The notes beneath the pieces are model-generated. The model saw only the letters and a list, made by a program, of their open reading frames with translations, searched no databases and had not been told where the DNA came from. Both the position numbers and the translations under genes were made by a program. A stretch of 64,000 bases of DNA from Guillardia theta CCMP2712 (taxonomy: Eukaryota; Cryptophyceae; Pyrenomonadales; Geminigeraceae), in the NCBI RefSeq assembly GCF_000315625.1, contig NW_005434649.1:290086-354085 (forward strand), in the 5' to 3' direction. This document shows, piece by piece, positions 11,673 to 22,339 of the stretch. Positions within the stretch are counted from its first letter, which is position 1; each line of letters begins with the position of its first letter.

Positions 11673-14600
11673 ATGGGGAACGAGCACAGCGTGATCAAGA
11701 ACATCGACAAGAGGACAGCTCGCCGAGAACATGCTGCTTTCTTCAAGCTGGCCATTGAGAGGTTCTACACGGCTGCTGGTTGATAACTCCTCACCTTGCA
11801 TGTTTCTAGATTCCGACAAGAGGGAGAGACGAGTTCTGGAGGTGTGAGAGAAGAAGGGGCGCCTACAAAGAGAAGCATACACGTCTGCGTAAGGAAACGA
11901 CCTATCTTTCCGCACGAGATCAATGCAGGGGAGTACGACGTGATAACATGCAGGAAGGCCGGCGTCTTTGTGCATGATGCGAGGGTATCATCGCTGCCGC
12001 CCTTGGGATGAGTCTAAGTGTGACGGTTGTCTACCAGATACACTCAGACATGAGGCATCTCTTCATCAACCACCACTCCTTCGACTTCGATGCAGTCTTC
12101 GACGAGAGCGCGGAGAACAGTCAGGTGTACCAGGGGGCAGCCGCCGAGGCCATCGCCAACACAGTCCAGTGAGTCTGCAAGAGGCAAGCCCTCATAGCTC
12201 CTTGTAACTTCTCTTGTGTTGCAGCAAGTCTATCACAACAACCATCTTGATGTACGGGCAGACAGGCTCAGGGAAGGTAGTCGCGGAGGAAGGAAAGGGG
12301 TGCTGGGGACGGGTGTGATACAAGCGCAGACCTACACCATGACGTCGATATATGAGATGGCGGGAAGGGACCTGTTTGACCACATGGAGAGCTCGGGGAA
12401 GAAGTTCGACGTCTCCGTCTCCTTCGTCGAGCTGGAAGGTGACGGGCCTCCCGGTCGGCACTTGACCTGCGACTTCTGACCTGCCGCACGGGATGACCAG
12501 GCGACATCTGTCGCGACATGTTGAACCGAGGGGCTCAAACTCAGTTGCTGACCGGAAAGGATGGAGCCGTCCATCCTTATCCACTAACGGAAGTTGACGT
12601 CAAGAGCGCAGGTGAATCGTTTTACCCCTCCACGCATCTCGCTATAGAAATACACTATGAGGATGTTTTCGTGACATCCTCTACTCCTCCTCCTGGTCCT
12701 CCTGGTCCTCCTGGTCCTCCCTCGTGTATATTTTGTTTCCTCTTCCTTCGAGTCATCCACTTCATTCTCCTCCTCCTCTCTCTAATCTCAATCATGATCG
12801 TGATCATCATCTGTCATTACCGCCTGCGTTGAGATGTTGACAACGACCAGATGAACTTGTTTCGTACATTCGATTCGCGTGCTCGTTGAGGGCAACCGAA
12901 GCCACAGGGGTGCACGACAAGGTAGCAGGAAGATGGGGTAGTTGCTGGTGATGTGGCCGTGACATGGCTGTCAGTCTTCTCGCTCGCACGCTTGCGTGAG
13001 GATCTTCATCCGGAAGGTGGACGAGGAGGTTGAGGGAGTCCTGCAGCTCGTGGACCTGGCAGGCAGCGAGCATCGTATCGATTCCTCAGAGCATGACGCG
13101 GCTAGGAGGAAGGAGTGTGCGCAGATTAACAGCAGCCTCTCAGCGTTGAAGGAATGTATCAGAGCACATGCCAAGGGCTCGTCCTTCATTCCTTTCAGGT
13201 CCCTCCTCCTCTATCATTCCCTGCTCCTTCTGCTCCTCCGCCCCACCCCCGCCCTTCCTCTCCTTCGTTGTCTGAGTGAACGTGCTTGACCTCTAGCTCC
13301 TCTTGACTTATCGCACTTGTACTCGCACACAGATCGCTCCACCGCTCGTCAACTGACTTTCCTCATACAGGAAAAGCAAACTGACTCACTTGCTCAAGAC
13401 TTGCTTCATGGACGGCAACGCAACTATCATCATCGCTACTGTCTCTCCCTCAAGCAAGGATACCGAGTCAGCATCAGCCGTTGCTTCTTCCTTTCCCTCC
13501 TCCTGATCGCCCTGCAGGCACTCGCTCAATACGATTCGACACGCATGCATCATGGACGGGCAAGGAACTGGGGAGGATGCGAGTTCGACGTCCTCCCACG
13601 TGACCGGAGGGTCTCTTGTGCGGGAGGACATCGCAGAGTTGAACATCACCTTGCTCGCCCGGCAAAAGAGAGCAGAAAGACTTGCATCGAAGGTGAAAGC
13701 CGCGAAGGAGGAGGAGAGGTGGACGAGCAATACGTTGCGTGAGTTTTGCACAGTCTCAACCGACAAACTCAACAGCCACCAACAAGAAATCCAGCGGGAC
13801 CGGGCACAATGACAAGGCTGGTCATTCCGATGTTACCAAGAGGTTGTTGTTAGTGGTGCTGCGTTGTCTTATGTGATGATGGTGACAATTGTTGTGATGA
13901 TGGTGTTGATGGGGAAAGGAGTTGGAATATGTTGGAGTTTGGTGGAGACGAGGGAGAGGAGGAGGAGGAGGAGGAGAGACTGATGGACAACAGGAGGCAG
14001 GACGTCATCGCGGATTCAGAGAGGAGGGCACTAAAGACCCTAGACAAGAACCTGATCCGGATGATGGAGGAAGCAAGGGGGGTGCTGGGTAGCAACGCCA
14101 ACCAGCTCAGGAGGCTGCAGTCCTACAGGACACAGCCGGAACCAGCAGATCTGGAGGGGCCCCAGGACGTCCCCAGCAGTTGGATGGATCAGCTTGATGG
14201 GGAGGGAGTGAGAGCTCCGAGCTGGCCTGACAAGCCCGAGGGCCTCGAGCCACGTCGTGCATGTTGTCCCGTCCCTCACGTTGTGACGTATGTTTCAGGA
14301 ATTGTTGGGCACCAAGAATGGCCAGAGAGTGGAGTTGGGGAGGGGCAGCGGGGAGGAGGGGGAGGAGGGAGGGAGGAAGAGGTGGAGGAGAGAGGGAGGG
14401 TGAGGAGGGATGGACAAGGAGGGGGAGAGTATCGAGTAAGTATTTGCTGCTATCCTTAGCTGTTCTGACTGTCTCTACAGTCTGCAGTTGGAGTGAAGGT
14501 GCAGGAAGAGGCGACAAGTCGATCCCGTGCTGATGACAAGGGGGAGATCGAGCGAAGGATGGAGGAGCTAGAGGACGAGCTGCGTGCTCCCGGTATCAGC

Positions 14601-14927
14601 CAGGCGAAGGCCTTTGCAGTGAAGAAGAAGATCGCGATGCTGCGGGCAGAGCAGTTGCGCAGCCAGCGTGCTAAGAAGGCGAAGGATGTAGGAGGCGAGA
14701 GCTCCGCTCAGGCGCCGACAGAGGAGGACAAGAGCACGTCCAGGTGCTCTCCTGCCCTCCTGCCGTGCGAGGACAGGAGGCAGCGGTGCTGCGAGGGCAA
14801 AAACATCTCGCCAGAGGTTCTGTACATGCTGGACGAAGACGCGGAAGGATTTAAGATGGTCATGCGTGACCGAAGGAGGAGAGCGATCCTGCAGGAAGAG
14901 CTGCATGGGAATGAGAGGCCTCGCTGA
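11673..14927 (+). CDS. Kinesin-13-type motor with putative N-myristoylation site
   Basis: Kinesin of the MCAK/KIF2 (kinesin-13) type, a family that depolymerises microtubule ends and, in flagellates, sets flagellar length. The start at 11673 gives MGNEHS. Motor exons then follow: SIHVCVRKRPIF (about 11.88 kb), HHSFDFDAVFDES (about 12.1 kb), P-loop GQTGSGKT split by an intron after GSGK (about 12.27 to about 12.33 kb), switch I SSRSHA (about 12.97 kb), switch II LVDLAGSE (about 13.05 kb), KSKLTHLLK and the ATVSP strand (about 13.37-13.45 kb). The VCVRKRP plus DVIT segment is the kinesin-13 signature. A basic/coiled tail continues through 13.55-13.73, 13.94-14.27 and 14.48-14.93 kb, ending in TGA at 14925-14927. 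Joining of the last exons to this gene is inferred from strand, phase and the absence of a new start. The N-terminal extension before the motor is only about 55 residues, short for this family. Confidence 0.85.
12688..12720. repeat. CCTCCTGGT repeat in kinesin intron
   Basis: Three to four 9-bp copies inside a pyrimidine-rich kinesin intron; it would code Gly/Pro repeats on translation but lies between splice sites. Confidence 0.8.
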
Positions 14928-14994
14928 CTTGGCTGCAGGCATGGCGACGGACACGAGGCTGAAGGCCAGAGGAGGAATAGAAGAGGAACAGGAG

Positions 14995-15045
14995 GAGGAA
15001 AAGGAGGAGGAGGAGGAGGAGGAGGAGGAGGAGGAGGAGACCGCG
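14995..15045. repeat. (GGA)n/(GAGGAA)n tract
   Basis: Purine triplet run downstream of the kinesin gene; it yields poly-Glu frames that I do not accept as coding. Confidence 0.8.
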
Positions 15046-15148
15046 GGCCGGGCTGGAGGACAAGGAGTAGGAGCCAAATGTCTTCTTCGGCTGCCAAGTG
15101 GGGAAAAAATAGAAGAGGCGGCTAAGAGAGAGCGACCGGGGAGAGACA

Positions 15149-16775
15149 TCAGGTCAGGAAGCGCTTCTCGAGCCCCTCCTCCATCAGCCGGCACTCGTCG
15201 CTCGCCCCGAAGAACTTGTAGCGATACTTGGAGATGATGTCCGACACAAACCAGTCTCGTAAAGGCTGCCCCAGCATGTCAGGATCATCTCCTCCTCTTC
15301 CTCTTCCTCCTGCCCCCGCCCCTGCCTTCCCCTCCCCAGCTCCTCCTCTTCCTCCTCTTCCTCCCAGACTCACCTTGGGCACCACTGTCCTTGCAACCAC
15401 CGCGAGCTGAGGAAGGTTCCTGCTGATTCGTCAGAACTTCAGGGGTCAAAGAGAGGAGCAGCACAAACCAGGGCAGGTTGAGCTCCTGACCGATGAGAAG
15501 CATCGCATCCGACTTGTCGTAGACCTTCTCGTGCTGCACCGAATGTCAAAATACGATGGTGATGATGACGACGATGGTGATGATGACGATGAAGGAGAAG
15601 GAGAAAGAGGTGAAGGGATGGGGGGGGAGATGGGGTAGCAAGGAGGAGATGGAGGAGGAGCAAGGAGGGAGCGAGACGTTCCGAAAGAGCATATGGGCTG
15701 TTCAAGGTGAAGGCGCACACGCAAGGAAGAAGACGAGCAAGGAGAGGAGGGAGAGAGTCACCTGCACGAGAACGAGAGAGCTCATGTCGTTGGGGTCCCT
15801 CCCGTACCTCCGGAGGAGCGCATGCCCGGTCTCGCTCTGCAGTGCAGCGAAGCGGAACTTCTCGTCCTGGTCATGGTCCAGCACGAAGTTGACCGCTGCG
15901 TTGCAGAGGTTGCAGACACCGTCGAAGAGGATGACGTCGTCCGTCTCCTTGTAGCCATGGGTCGTCAGCACCTCGTCCACCGCGTAGTCCAGAACGGACT
16001 GAAACGCCCCTTCCTTCCCGCTGACTCCCTCGAGGTTCGTCGCTTCCTCCTCCATGGCCTCCCCTCCCATCTTCTTCTTCTCCTTCAGCATGGCGGAGGC
16101 TGTCAGTGCAATGACCTGCGAGTTTCCACCCTTGTCCCTCTTCATCTCAAACCGCCTCGAGCTTTCCAGGATCTCGCCCATAAGGACGATGTTTCCATCC
16201 GAGTCGTAGAAGGGCTGCGGGATCGCTCCGACCAATCCACGGAGGGGGACGAACCAGTCGATCACAGGTCTATTTTCCGCCTTCTCGTCCAGCACTGGCT
16301 TGTATATCCGCAACTCTTCATGAAGTTTCAAGAAACGTTTACCAAACTCCTCCAAAGTCATACAACCGCCCGCCGTCCTCACAATCGATTCTGCTTGATC
16401 CAGGAAGTCTTCTACCATGAGCAAGTGTGACGGACTGTCAACAAACCGAGCTCGCCACCCGCTGACTTTTGAGGAAACCCGCTTCTCATGTTGCTCTTTG
16501 ACGGCAGCTACACTCTGTTTCCCCGACGCTGATACAGTTTCCTTCTTCTGTTCTGCCTGTTTCGCTTTCCACTGTTGCATGAACTTTTCTTGAGCAGAAA
16601 GACCTTCACCATCAGATGCTTTGAGAGACTTTAGTTTACACGATCTCGAACCAGCTCTTGGTCGGAGGATTGTATGAAGAGTTTTGCCAGGGGCGTTCAA
16701 GACGTATGCCTTGCCCATGTCTCCAGTCAAACAGCAGACAAGGAAGGAAAGAAAGATGATCTTGTTAGACTTCAT
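15149..16775 (-). CDS. DCC-family (DUF393) protein with N-terminal leader
   Basis: Contains a DCC/DUF393 domain, a thioredoxin-fold family with a D-x-x-C-x-x-C motif. Here it reads VILFDGVCNLCNAAVNFVLD (about residues 290-310), followed by FRFAALQSE and, in the last exon, RDWFVSDIISKYRYKFFG, both typical of the family. The exons are 16775 to about 15763, about 15533 to about 15440, about 15420 to about 15376, and the last ending with TGA at 15149. About 280 residues precede the DCC domain: a hydrophobic signal-like stretch (IIFLSFLVCCL), then a basic Ser/Thr-rich segment, then a domain I cannot name. This leader resembles a bipartite complex-plastid presequence (inference; localisation is not shown). 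Two Cys in CNLC are kept, so redox activity is possible. It lies 45 bp head-to-head from the broken frame at 16821, implying a shared promoter region. Introns carry repeats at about 15290-15370 and about 15553-15670. Confidence 0.8.
15553..15680. repeat. (GATGATGAC)n and GAAGGA repeats in DCC intron
   Basis: Imperfect GATGATGACGATG units followed by a purine tract, all within an intron of the minus-strand DCC gene; pyrimidine-rich on its sense strand. Confidence 0.8.
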
Positions 16776-16820
16776 CTCTGGCAGCTTGTCTGATGTACAA
16801 AGACGAAGAAGGTAATATCA

Positions 16821-17103
16821 ATGATGGCACAAGTTGCAGTTGAGAGCTTGCGAGAGATTGAAGCCTATAGACTTCCAGGCATCCTGGAGTTCACTGAGAA
16901 GGAATGGCGGAAGGATTCTTTCAAGTTTGCTGAGCGAGAAGGAATGGCGGAAGGATTCTTTCAAGTTTGCTGAGCGAGGAAGACGATCCTGTTATAGGTC
17001 ACTTCGCCGCCTGTACCAAAACAAGTCAGAATTAGCTGAGGCACTCTTTGAAACTCGGACTAGAGAATTTTGGAATCTCTCCCTGACACCATTAGTTTTC
17101 TAA
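16821..17103 (+). pseudogene. Small frame disrupted by an exact 40-bp tandem duplication
   Basis: An ATG at 16821 (second ATG at 16824) opens a protein-like frame (AQVAVESLREIEAYRLPG, then FTEKEWRKDSFKF). It runs into an exact 40-bp tandem duplication (16896-16935 repeated at 16936-16975). Because 40 is not a multiple of three, the second copy shifts the frame and a TGA at 16971-16973 ends it after 50 residues. Beyond the duplication the old frame resumes (LYQNKSELAEALFETRTREF) and ends with TAA at 17101-17103. With a single copy the frame would be 80 codons without a break. I do not recognise the family. It could also be a living gene rescued by splicing, or an assembly or allelic artefact. 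Confidence 0.6.
16896..16975. repeat. Exact 40-bp tandem duplication
   Basis: Two identical 40-bp units with no mismatches, so recent. It causes the frameshift in the 16821-17103 frame. Confidence 0.97.
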
Positions 17104-17109
17104 ACAGAT

Positions 17110-18480
17110 ACCGACCGTGTCGCTCACATTCATGATCAACATAAAAAAAGATGTCATGTGCACACATTGGTATGCACAATCCTAATGGTTGGAGATAGAC
17201 TGCAGTAATACATCCTATACTTTTCCCCTCCATCCCTGTCTCACTATTGAACTAGCACCCGATTTTCCCCTTTGGCTGCAAGAATGTGCAAAAGCGATCA
17301 ACCGAGCTCTAATCAATCAGTCAATCCTGCAGTCACCCCAATCTTCAAATCCACTGTCACCCGAATCTCCTGACGATTTTAGCTCTTTCGATCTCAACCC
17401 TTGCCCTTCCATCAAACATCCCGCTCTCAAACACTGAGTCCCTCGCTCATCCCGGCTGCTCAACCACGTTCCGTCTCTATCAACACCACCATCTGCTCTC
17501 GTCATCAATGTCTCCTGTGCCCAGCATTCTTTGTGTGCTGCTTTTGCAATCTCCTCCTCTTCCTGCCTCGTATCGTGTCTCTACCCTCCTGCATGCGCAA
17601 CCAAACACGCAATCTCAGGACCCCTTGACGTTCTCGCCACCTTCATCAGTACCCCTACCCGTTTAATGACCTTGTCAGACATATTTCCACAACCGGTACT
17701 AAGAATGACTTAGGTACCCCTACCCCCTAATCAGACTCACGTTTCAAAAATGATAATCTGAATGATCACCCTACCCCACCCCTCACCATGGTAAAACCCC
17801 ACCCGGAGAGACTACCCCCAATTTCCCACCCACATCTGGCTAAATCCAGAATTGCCCCACCCCACCCCACCCCTCTGCATCGTAATGATGCTCACCAAAG
17901 TGAGTCCAGTTCCACTTCCAAAGATTGACTACCCCTCCTGGAGTATTTTCCACCCCACCCCTCAGTGTCCAATCCCTTCTACGCCGACTAGATTGTTCTC
18001 CATCATGAACACCATTTGGGACTCCTACCCCACCCCTACTTTACTGTGTTGATCAGGGGGTACCTTCAACGGGATAAATGTCTCCGTCCCCTTCCTCCTC
18101 CCCCACTTCCCCTCGTGGACCCCACCACCCCCTTTTCCAATGACCCCGCCGTTTTACTACCCCTACGGTATCTCAGCAGCAACTACCCTACCTCACCGAA
18201 ATTGGCCACCTATTTCCGTTTTACATGTTTTACAGTAAATTTATAGCATATCCGACCATACTCTGAATCTGCAGTATCTCCATTTTATTTATTGCAATCT
18301 CCCATAAATATTGCAATATCTGTGCAGTAAAATCCCCAACTCAGTCCTTGAAGTTCGGAGCTGGAGACCGGGTGGTTCCTGACAGTTACAATACGTTTCT
18401 TGTGCATCATAAGCCCTCTTCCCCCCACTGCCCCAACACATACCCGTACCCGTACATTCTCCGGTCAAATAGGGGGTAAT
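17110..18480. other. Gene-free region with C-rich TACCCC/CACCCC island
   Basis: From about 17640 to about 18240 the plus strand is full of CCCCAC, TACCCC and CACCCC blocks in no fixed period, with few purines. The flanks (17110-17640 and 18240-18480) are ordinary AT-balanced sequence with no frame I can support. The same type of island occurs at 28380-28520, 31190-31800, 41090-42060 (G-rich strand), 45815-45965 and 48830-48970. The opposite strand has many G3-5 runs able to form G-quadruplexes. Confidence 0.7.
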
Positions 18481-18512
18481 GCTGTTGAAGGTGGAGGAGC
18501 TGTCGGGGAGCC

Positions 18513-19683
18513 ATGGCGGGGATGGGGGGATGGAGGGAGGACCATGTAGGCAGGAACCGGCTGCATGTTGCGGCGATGGCATGCGACGTGGATGAATGCC
18601 GAAGAATGTTGAAGGAGGATCGAAGTCTGATCTTCTCAAGGGCGGAGGGGGTCTTGAACAATTCCCCTCTGCACTTTGCATGTTCATCAGGATGGGATTG
18701 GGATACGAAGGCAGGAGGCGAGGCAGAAAAGGAGGGCGAAGCAGAAGAAATGCATGAGATGAGACGTGCACATGCTGCGTCAGATATTGATGGGATGGAG
18801 ACAACAAAGAGAGACAGGGACGCGACAGTAGATCTCTTCTTGGAATTCTCTGCAGATATTACCGCCAAGAACAGGATGGGGAATACGCCCCTGCATCTTG
18901 CATCGGCCTGTGGTGACCTGAGTACGGTGAAGAAGTTGTGTATGGCAAAAGCTGACATCAACTCTCGTTCCAACAAAGGGCGCACGCCTCTCTTCGTGGC
19001 GGCCGAGAACGGCGGCCGAGAAGTGATAGCTTTCCTTCTCAACAACAAAGCAGACGCGTCCATCCTAGCGGACGGCGACGAGGGGGTCTTGCATGCTGCT
19101 GCTCGATGCAAGCGATGCCATCCCCATACGATCCAGTGGCTGTTGGATGCTGGTGCAGGCGTGCATGCCCGCTCCGGCGACCTCAAGACCCCATTGATGT
19201 TGGCGTCGGAGAGCGTTCTAGACTGTCTGATCGAGGATCTGTACTCCAAGGTGTCTCCTTCTAGTGCTGCGCCATGGCAAATGTGACCTGACCTTCGCCT
19301 GAAGGAGCCGTTTTGGAAGAAAGATGAGGAGGTATGGGAGGACCTGGATCGCAACGACCCTCGCTTTCGGGTACGGAGGTTGTCTCGGTTGTGGCATGTC
19401 GATCCTGATATGCTCCGCAGTCATGGCAAGACTCGATGCAGGACAAGAAGAAGTCTGAAGTCTCCGTCTTGTTGGTACATGCTTGTGTTTTTTATGCGCA
19501 TTCGCTGATTGCCTCGTAGAGTAATCTCAACCTAGAAGATATCAAGGTATTCATGATGGCTGTTGAGGGTGGTCACTTTATTCTTTACAGAGGAAGTTTG
19601 GCATATCCGAGGACGATCTAGCTGCTGCTCGTAGCCAGATTGCAGCAAACAAAGACAAACTGTCGTCAGAAAAGACGCCCTGA
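18513..19683 (+). CDS. Ankyrin-repeat protein
   Basis: The first exon encodes five to six ankyrin repeats, recognisable by RLHVAAMACD, SPLHFACSSG, TPLHLASACGDLSTVKKL, TPLFVAAENGGREVIAFLL, VLHAAARC and TPLMLASESV. An acidic, low-complexity insertion (about residues 65-100) separates repeats 2 and 3. After residue ~250 the frame passes through short introns (donor about 19252) into basic exons (FWKKDEEVWEDLDRNDPRF, about 19.31 kb), then NLNLEDIK (about 19.53 kb), and a last exon (KFGISEDDLAAARSQIAA) ending with TGA at 19681-19683. Ankyrin repeats mediate protein-protein contacts; there is no catalytic domain, so the partner is unknown. The exact joins after 19250 are inferred from phase. The start at 18513 is the first Met of the frame and is followed at once by MAGMGGW. 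Confidence 0.75.
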
Positions 19684-19802
19684 CAATCTGCTCTGAACAG
19701 TCTTTGGATTGCCGTTTTCCAATAAAGAAATGTTGTACTCCACTCGGCAGAACTCAGTTTGTACTCAGACTCCGTTTAAACTCTCTCTTTCCCACTCACT
19801 GT

Positions 19803-21303
19803 CTACTTAAATCCCCCAAAAATCACCTTGATGGACTCTGGATCAATACTGCGAACTTCAGCGTCAGCGGCAGCGGCAGCGGCAGTTGGGAAGTGAGACC
19901 GGTACACGTAAGTGTCGTTGACGAGTCCGCGGTAGAAGGTGAAGGCCACGGCCTGAAGCGATGTCTCGTGTCAGTTGCACAGGCACCCGACGCTCAAGCG
20001 TCTCCCGCACCCCAGTGTTGACGATCTTCTTCTTCTTAGCGTCATGGTCCTCGTTTCTCGGGAGGAAAGTATTGAAGAAGGTTCTGCAGGACGAGTGAGG
20101 GGGGAGGCGAAGACGGCGAAGCATGCAAGTACTTGAAGTACAGAGAGTGTCCGTTCACGATGATGGTATTCTCCCCGCTCTTGGTGTGAGGGCTGTCGAA
20201 GCACCAGGAAGAGAACCTGCGACGGTTTCAAGCTCAATGGCAAATTCTCGCTGTCCGCATGAGGGAAGGGAAGCTGAAAGCCGAAGTTCCCACCTGATCA
20301 CACGCTCTGCCGCCGACTCGAAGACAAGCTTCTGACCAGCGTTGCCCGACGTCTGCTCGCGCGTCAGTGGGCAGCACACGTGACAACCCACGTCATCGAC
20401 CTCGAAGAGCTCTCCAAAATTTGCGTTCGGGTCCTCCAGCAGCTGCTGGAGCCGATCGAGGGGCGGGACACCCATAGGGGGGGAGAGTGCCATAGTGTCG
20501 ACGTTGCGAGAGATCTCTTGGAGGTCAGAGAGGATATGAATCTTCTCCTTGGTCCTCTGAGCCATTGCAGGATGTGTTAGGCAACGGGCCCCTCCTCCTC
20601 CTCGACGCCATACCTGCAGTCTCCCCCACAGTGCGACTGTGCCAGTCTCGACGCACCTTCGAAGATTGGAGGACACGATGATGGATTTCCCCTGCGCGCA
20701 TGAGGTGTAAGAGGACGAGGCGCTGCGGGAGCCCTGGAGATCACTTGGTTTCCTGCCAGGATGTCGACAAGGCTGCGGCAAGAGTCAAGGGGTCAGCTTC
20801 ACACCAGGGAGAAAGGACCGGTCCTTGTTATTCTGCCCCTCGAAGAGAAACTTGAGCAGCAGCCTTGCCTGGTTAGCCCCATCGCTGAAGAGCGTTGCCT
20901 CACACACCAGAGCCATCGCTCCTCTTCAAGGGTTGAACCTGTTCAGCGGCGAGTCTAGGAAGATGGAGTCGCCCTTCATCATGCAGAAGAACTGCCCAAG
21001 GAAGGTGAACGGGGCTGTCTGCGACTGCAGGGGTGCTACCTCGAGGAAGAGTGCCCGAATGAGGCGCAAAACAATCAGAAACACCTTCATGATCCCCTTG
21101 TCCTTGTTGAAGACTCCATTCCACTCACTCTCGCCGTGGCGAATGAAGATCATGTCGACCCTCTTCAGAGCAGCAAGTCATCGTCAGCTCATTAGCACGG
21201 CCCGACCCTCCTGCACCTGCAGGTTTGAAGCGTTCTTGATCAGGTCTGGGTCTGGTAGACTCTTAAGGCGCCCCTTGAAGTTGCTCTCGGTCGTGAAGAT
21301 CAT
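19803..21303 (-). CDS. Histidine-phosphatase (PGAM-like) superfamily protein
   Basis: Member of the histidine phosphatase superfamily. The catalytic RHG motif is MIFIRHGESEWN (about 21.13 kb). The second-half elements are SDGANQARLLLKFLF (about 20.87 kb), SIIVSSNLRRCVETG (about 20.67 kb, the S-x-L-x-R-x-x-x-T element) and NTIIVNGHSLYFK (about 20.13 kb, the second catalytic His). A hydrophobic stretch after the RHG motif (KVFLIVLRLIRALFLEV) may be a membrane insertion. The last exon (FTFYRGLVNDTYVYRSHF) carries a short poly-Ala run and stops with TAG at 19803-19805. The start at 21303 gives MIFTTESNFKGRL, and a short intron follows. At least seven exons. Substrate unknown: the family includes sugar phosphatases, protein phosphatases and mutases. 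The insertion makes a glycolytic mutase unlikely (inference). Confidence 0.75.
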
Positions 21304-21589
21304 GTGAGCGTACGCCCTTCACATCGATCAGAACAGGATGAGATGCTCCGGCTCACCTCAGATATTCCACCATCCTCTTGGTGACATTTGCAACTGAAGG
21401 ACTGCAGCGATTGGTCACTCATACAACAAGCATGAGGGCCCTGGATGTATGAACCCCCTCCTCCATGGGCGACACCCACTCTTGCTCTCTCCTTCTCATC
21501 GCCTCTCCTGCTGACAGCGACAACCACTGCATGTTCACAATCCTTTCAATCTTATATCCTCTCTAGTGCTGTCCTGACTTGACTTGTTT

Positions 21590-21665
21590 TGACCTGACCT
21601 GCGCTGAGCTGAGCTGAGCTGACCTGAGATAACCTGAGCGGAGCTGATCTAAGCTGTTCTGACTT
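21590..21665. repeat. Degenerate GACCT/GAGCT pentamer repeat
   Basis: An irregular run of TGACC, TGAGC and CTGAG words on the plus strand between genes; no coding signal. Confidence 0.6.
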
Positions 21666-21837
21666 GTAATCAACTCTCACCTGATCGTCGACATCACTCC
21701 CAGCATCGCCACCGGCGCCCCCACGAGAATCGGGATCGGAACACCAGCCATGGTTGGGGAGAGGCTCTACCGAACAGCAGGGGTCCCTTTGACTTTGAAT
21801 CCAGGGGTGAGACGCCACTTTGTGTTCTCCAGCGGTA

Positions 21838-21880
21838 AATTTACAGTAATTGGAGGGGGTAGGGGTGGGTACATGCTGAG
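21838..21880. other. Short G-rich TAGGGG tract
   Basis: Contains GGAGGGGGTAGGGGTGGG, which has four G-runs and so matches a G-quadruplex pattern. It resembles a small piece of the larger C/G-rich islands. Confidence 0.6.
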
Positions 21881-21943
21881 GCGGACCTCATATCGCGGTC
21901 AGAGGGACTAAAATGGGCGTGTGAACACAGCAGTGAACCCTGC

Positions 21944-21970
21944 TCCTGCTCCTGCTCCTACTCCTGCTCT

Positions 21971-22056
<86 letters not shown>
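21944..22056. repeat. (CTCCTG)n hexamer array
   Basis: About 19 copies of CTCCTG, mostly perfect, upstream of the PDZ-coiled-coil gene. Reverse complement of the arrays at 1853-1955 and 3513-3600 in the helicase gene. Confidence 0.95.
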
Positions 22057-22057
<1 letters not shown>

Positions 22058-22339
22058 CTTGATCCTCCCACTCTGAGGCTCCTCCTGCCGCCCATGTCTT
22101 AGTATCCGATCCAGTAGTATGTTGGTGACCGGTGCTGTAATGAGTTTGGACTGAGTTCCGAGTCGAACATGCTTAGCTGCTCACTGAGTCAGCTTGTCTG
22201 CATCAGGTACAAAGGTGAGAAGGCGCCTGGCTCGTTGGACTACGCCAGACCGTCGTCTCTCGGAGGATCACTGACTCGCATTGAACTTCGTTGGGTCTTC
22301 GTGGCTCACTGTCTGCCTGCATTTATCGTTTCAGCTCAG

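Noticed and set aside
17640-18240. C-rich island as an interstitial telomere array
   Set aside because: No constant unit such as CCCTAAA; block spacing is irregular.
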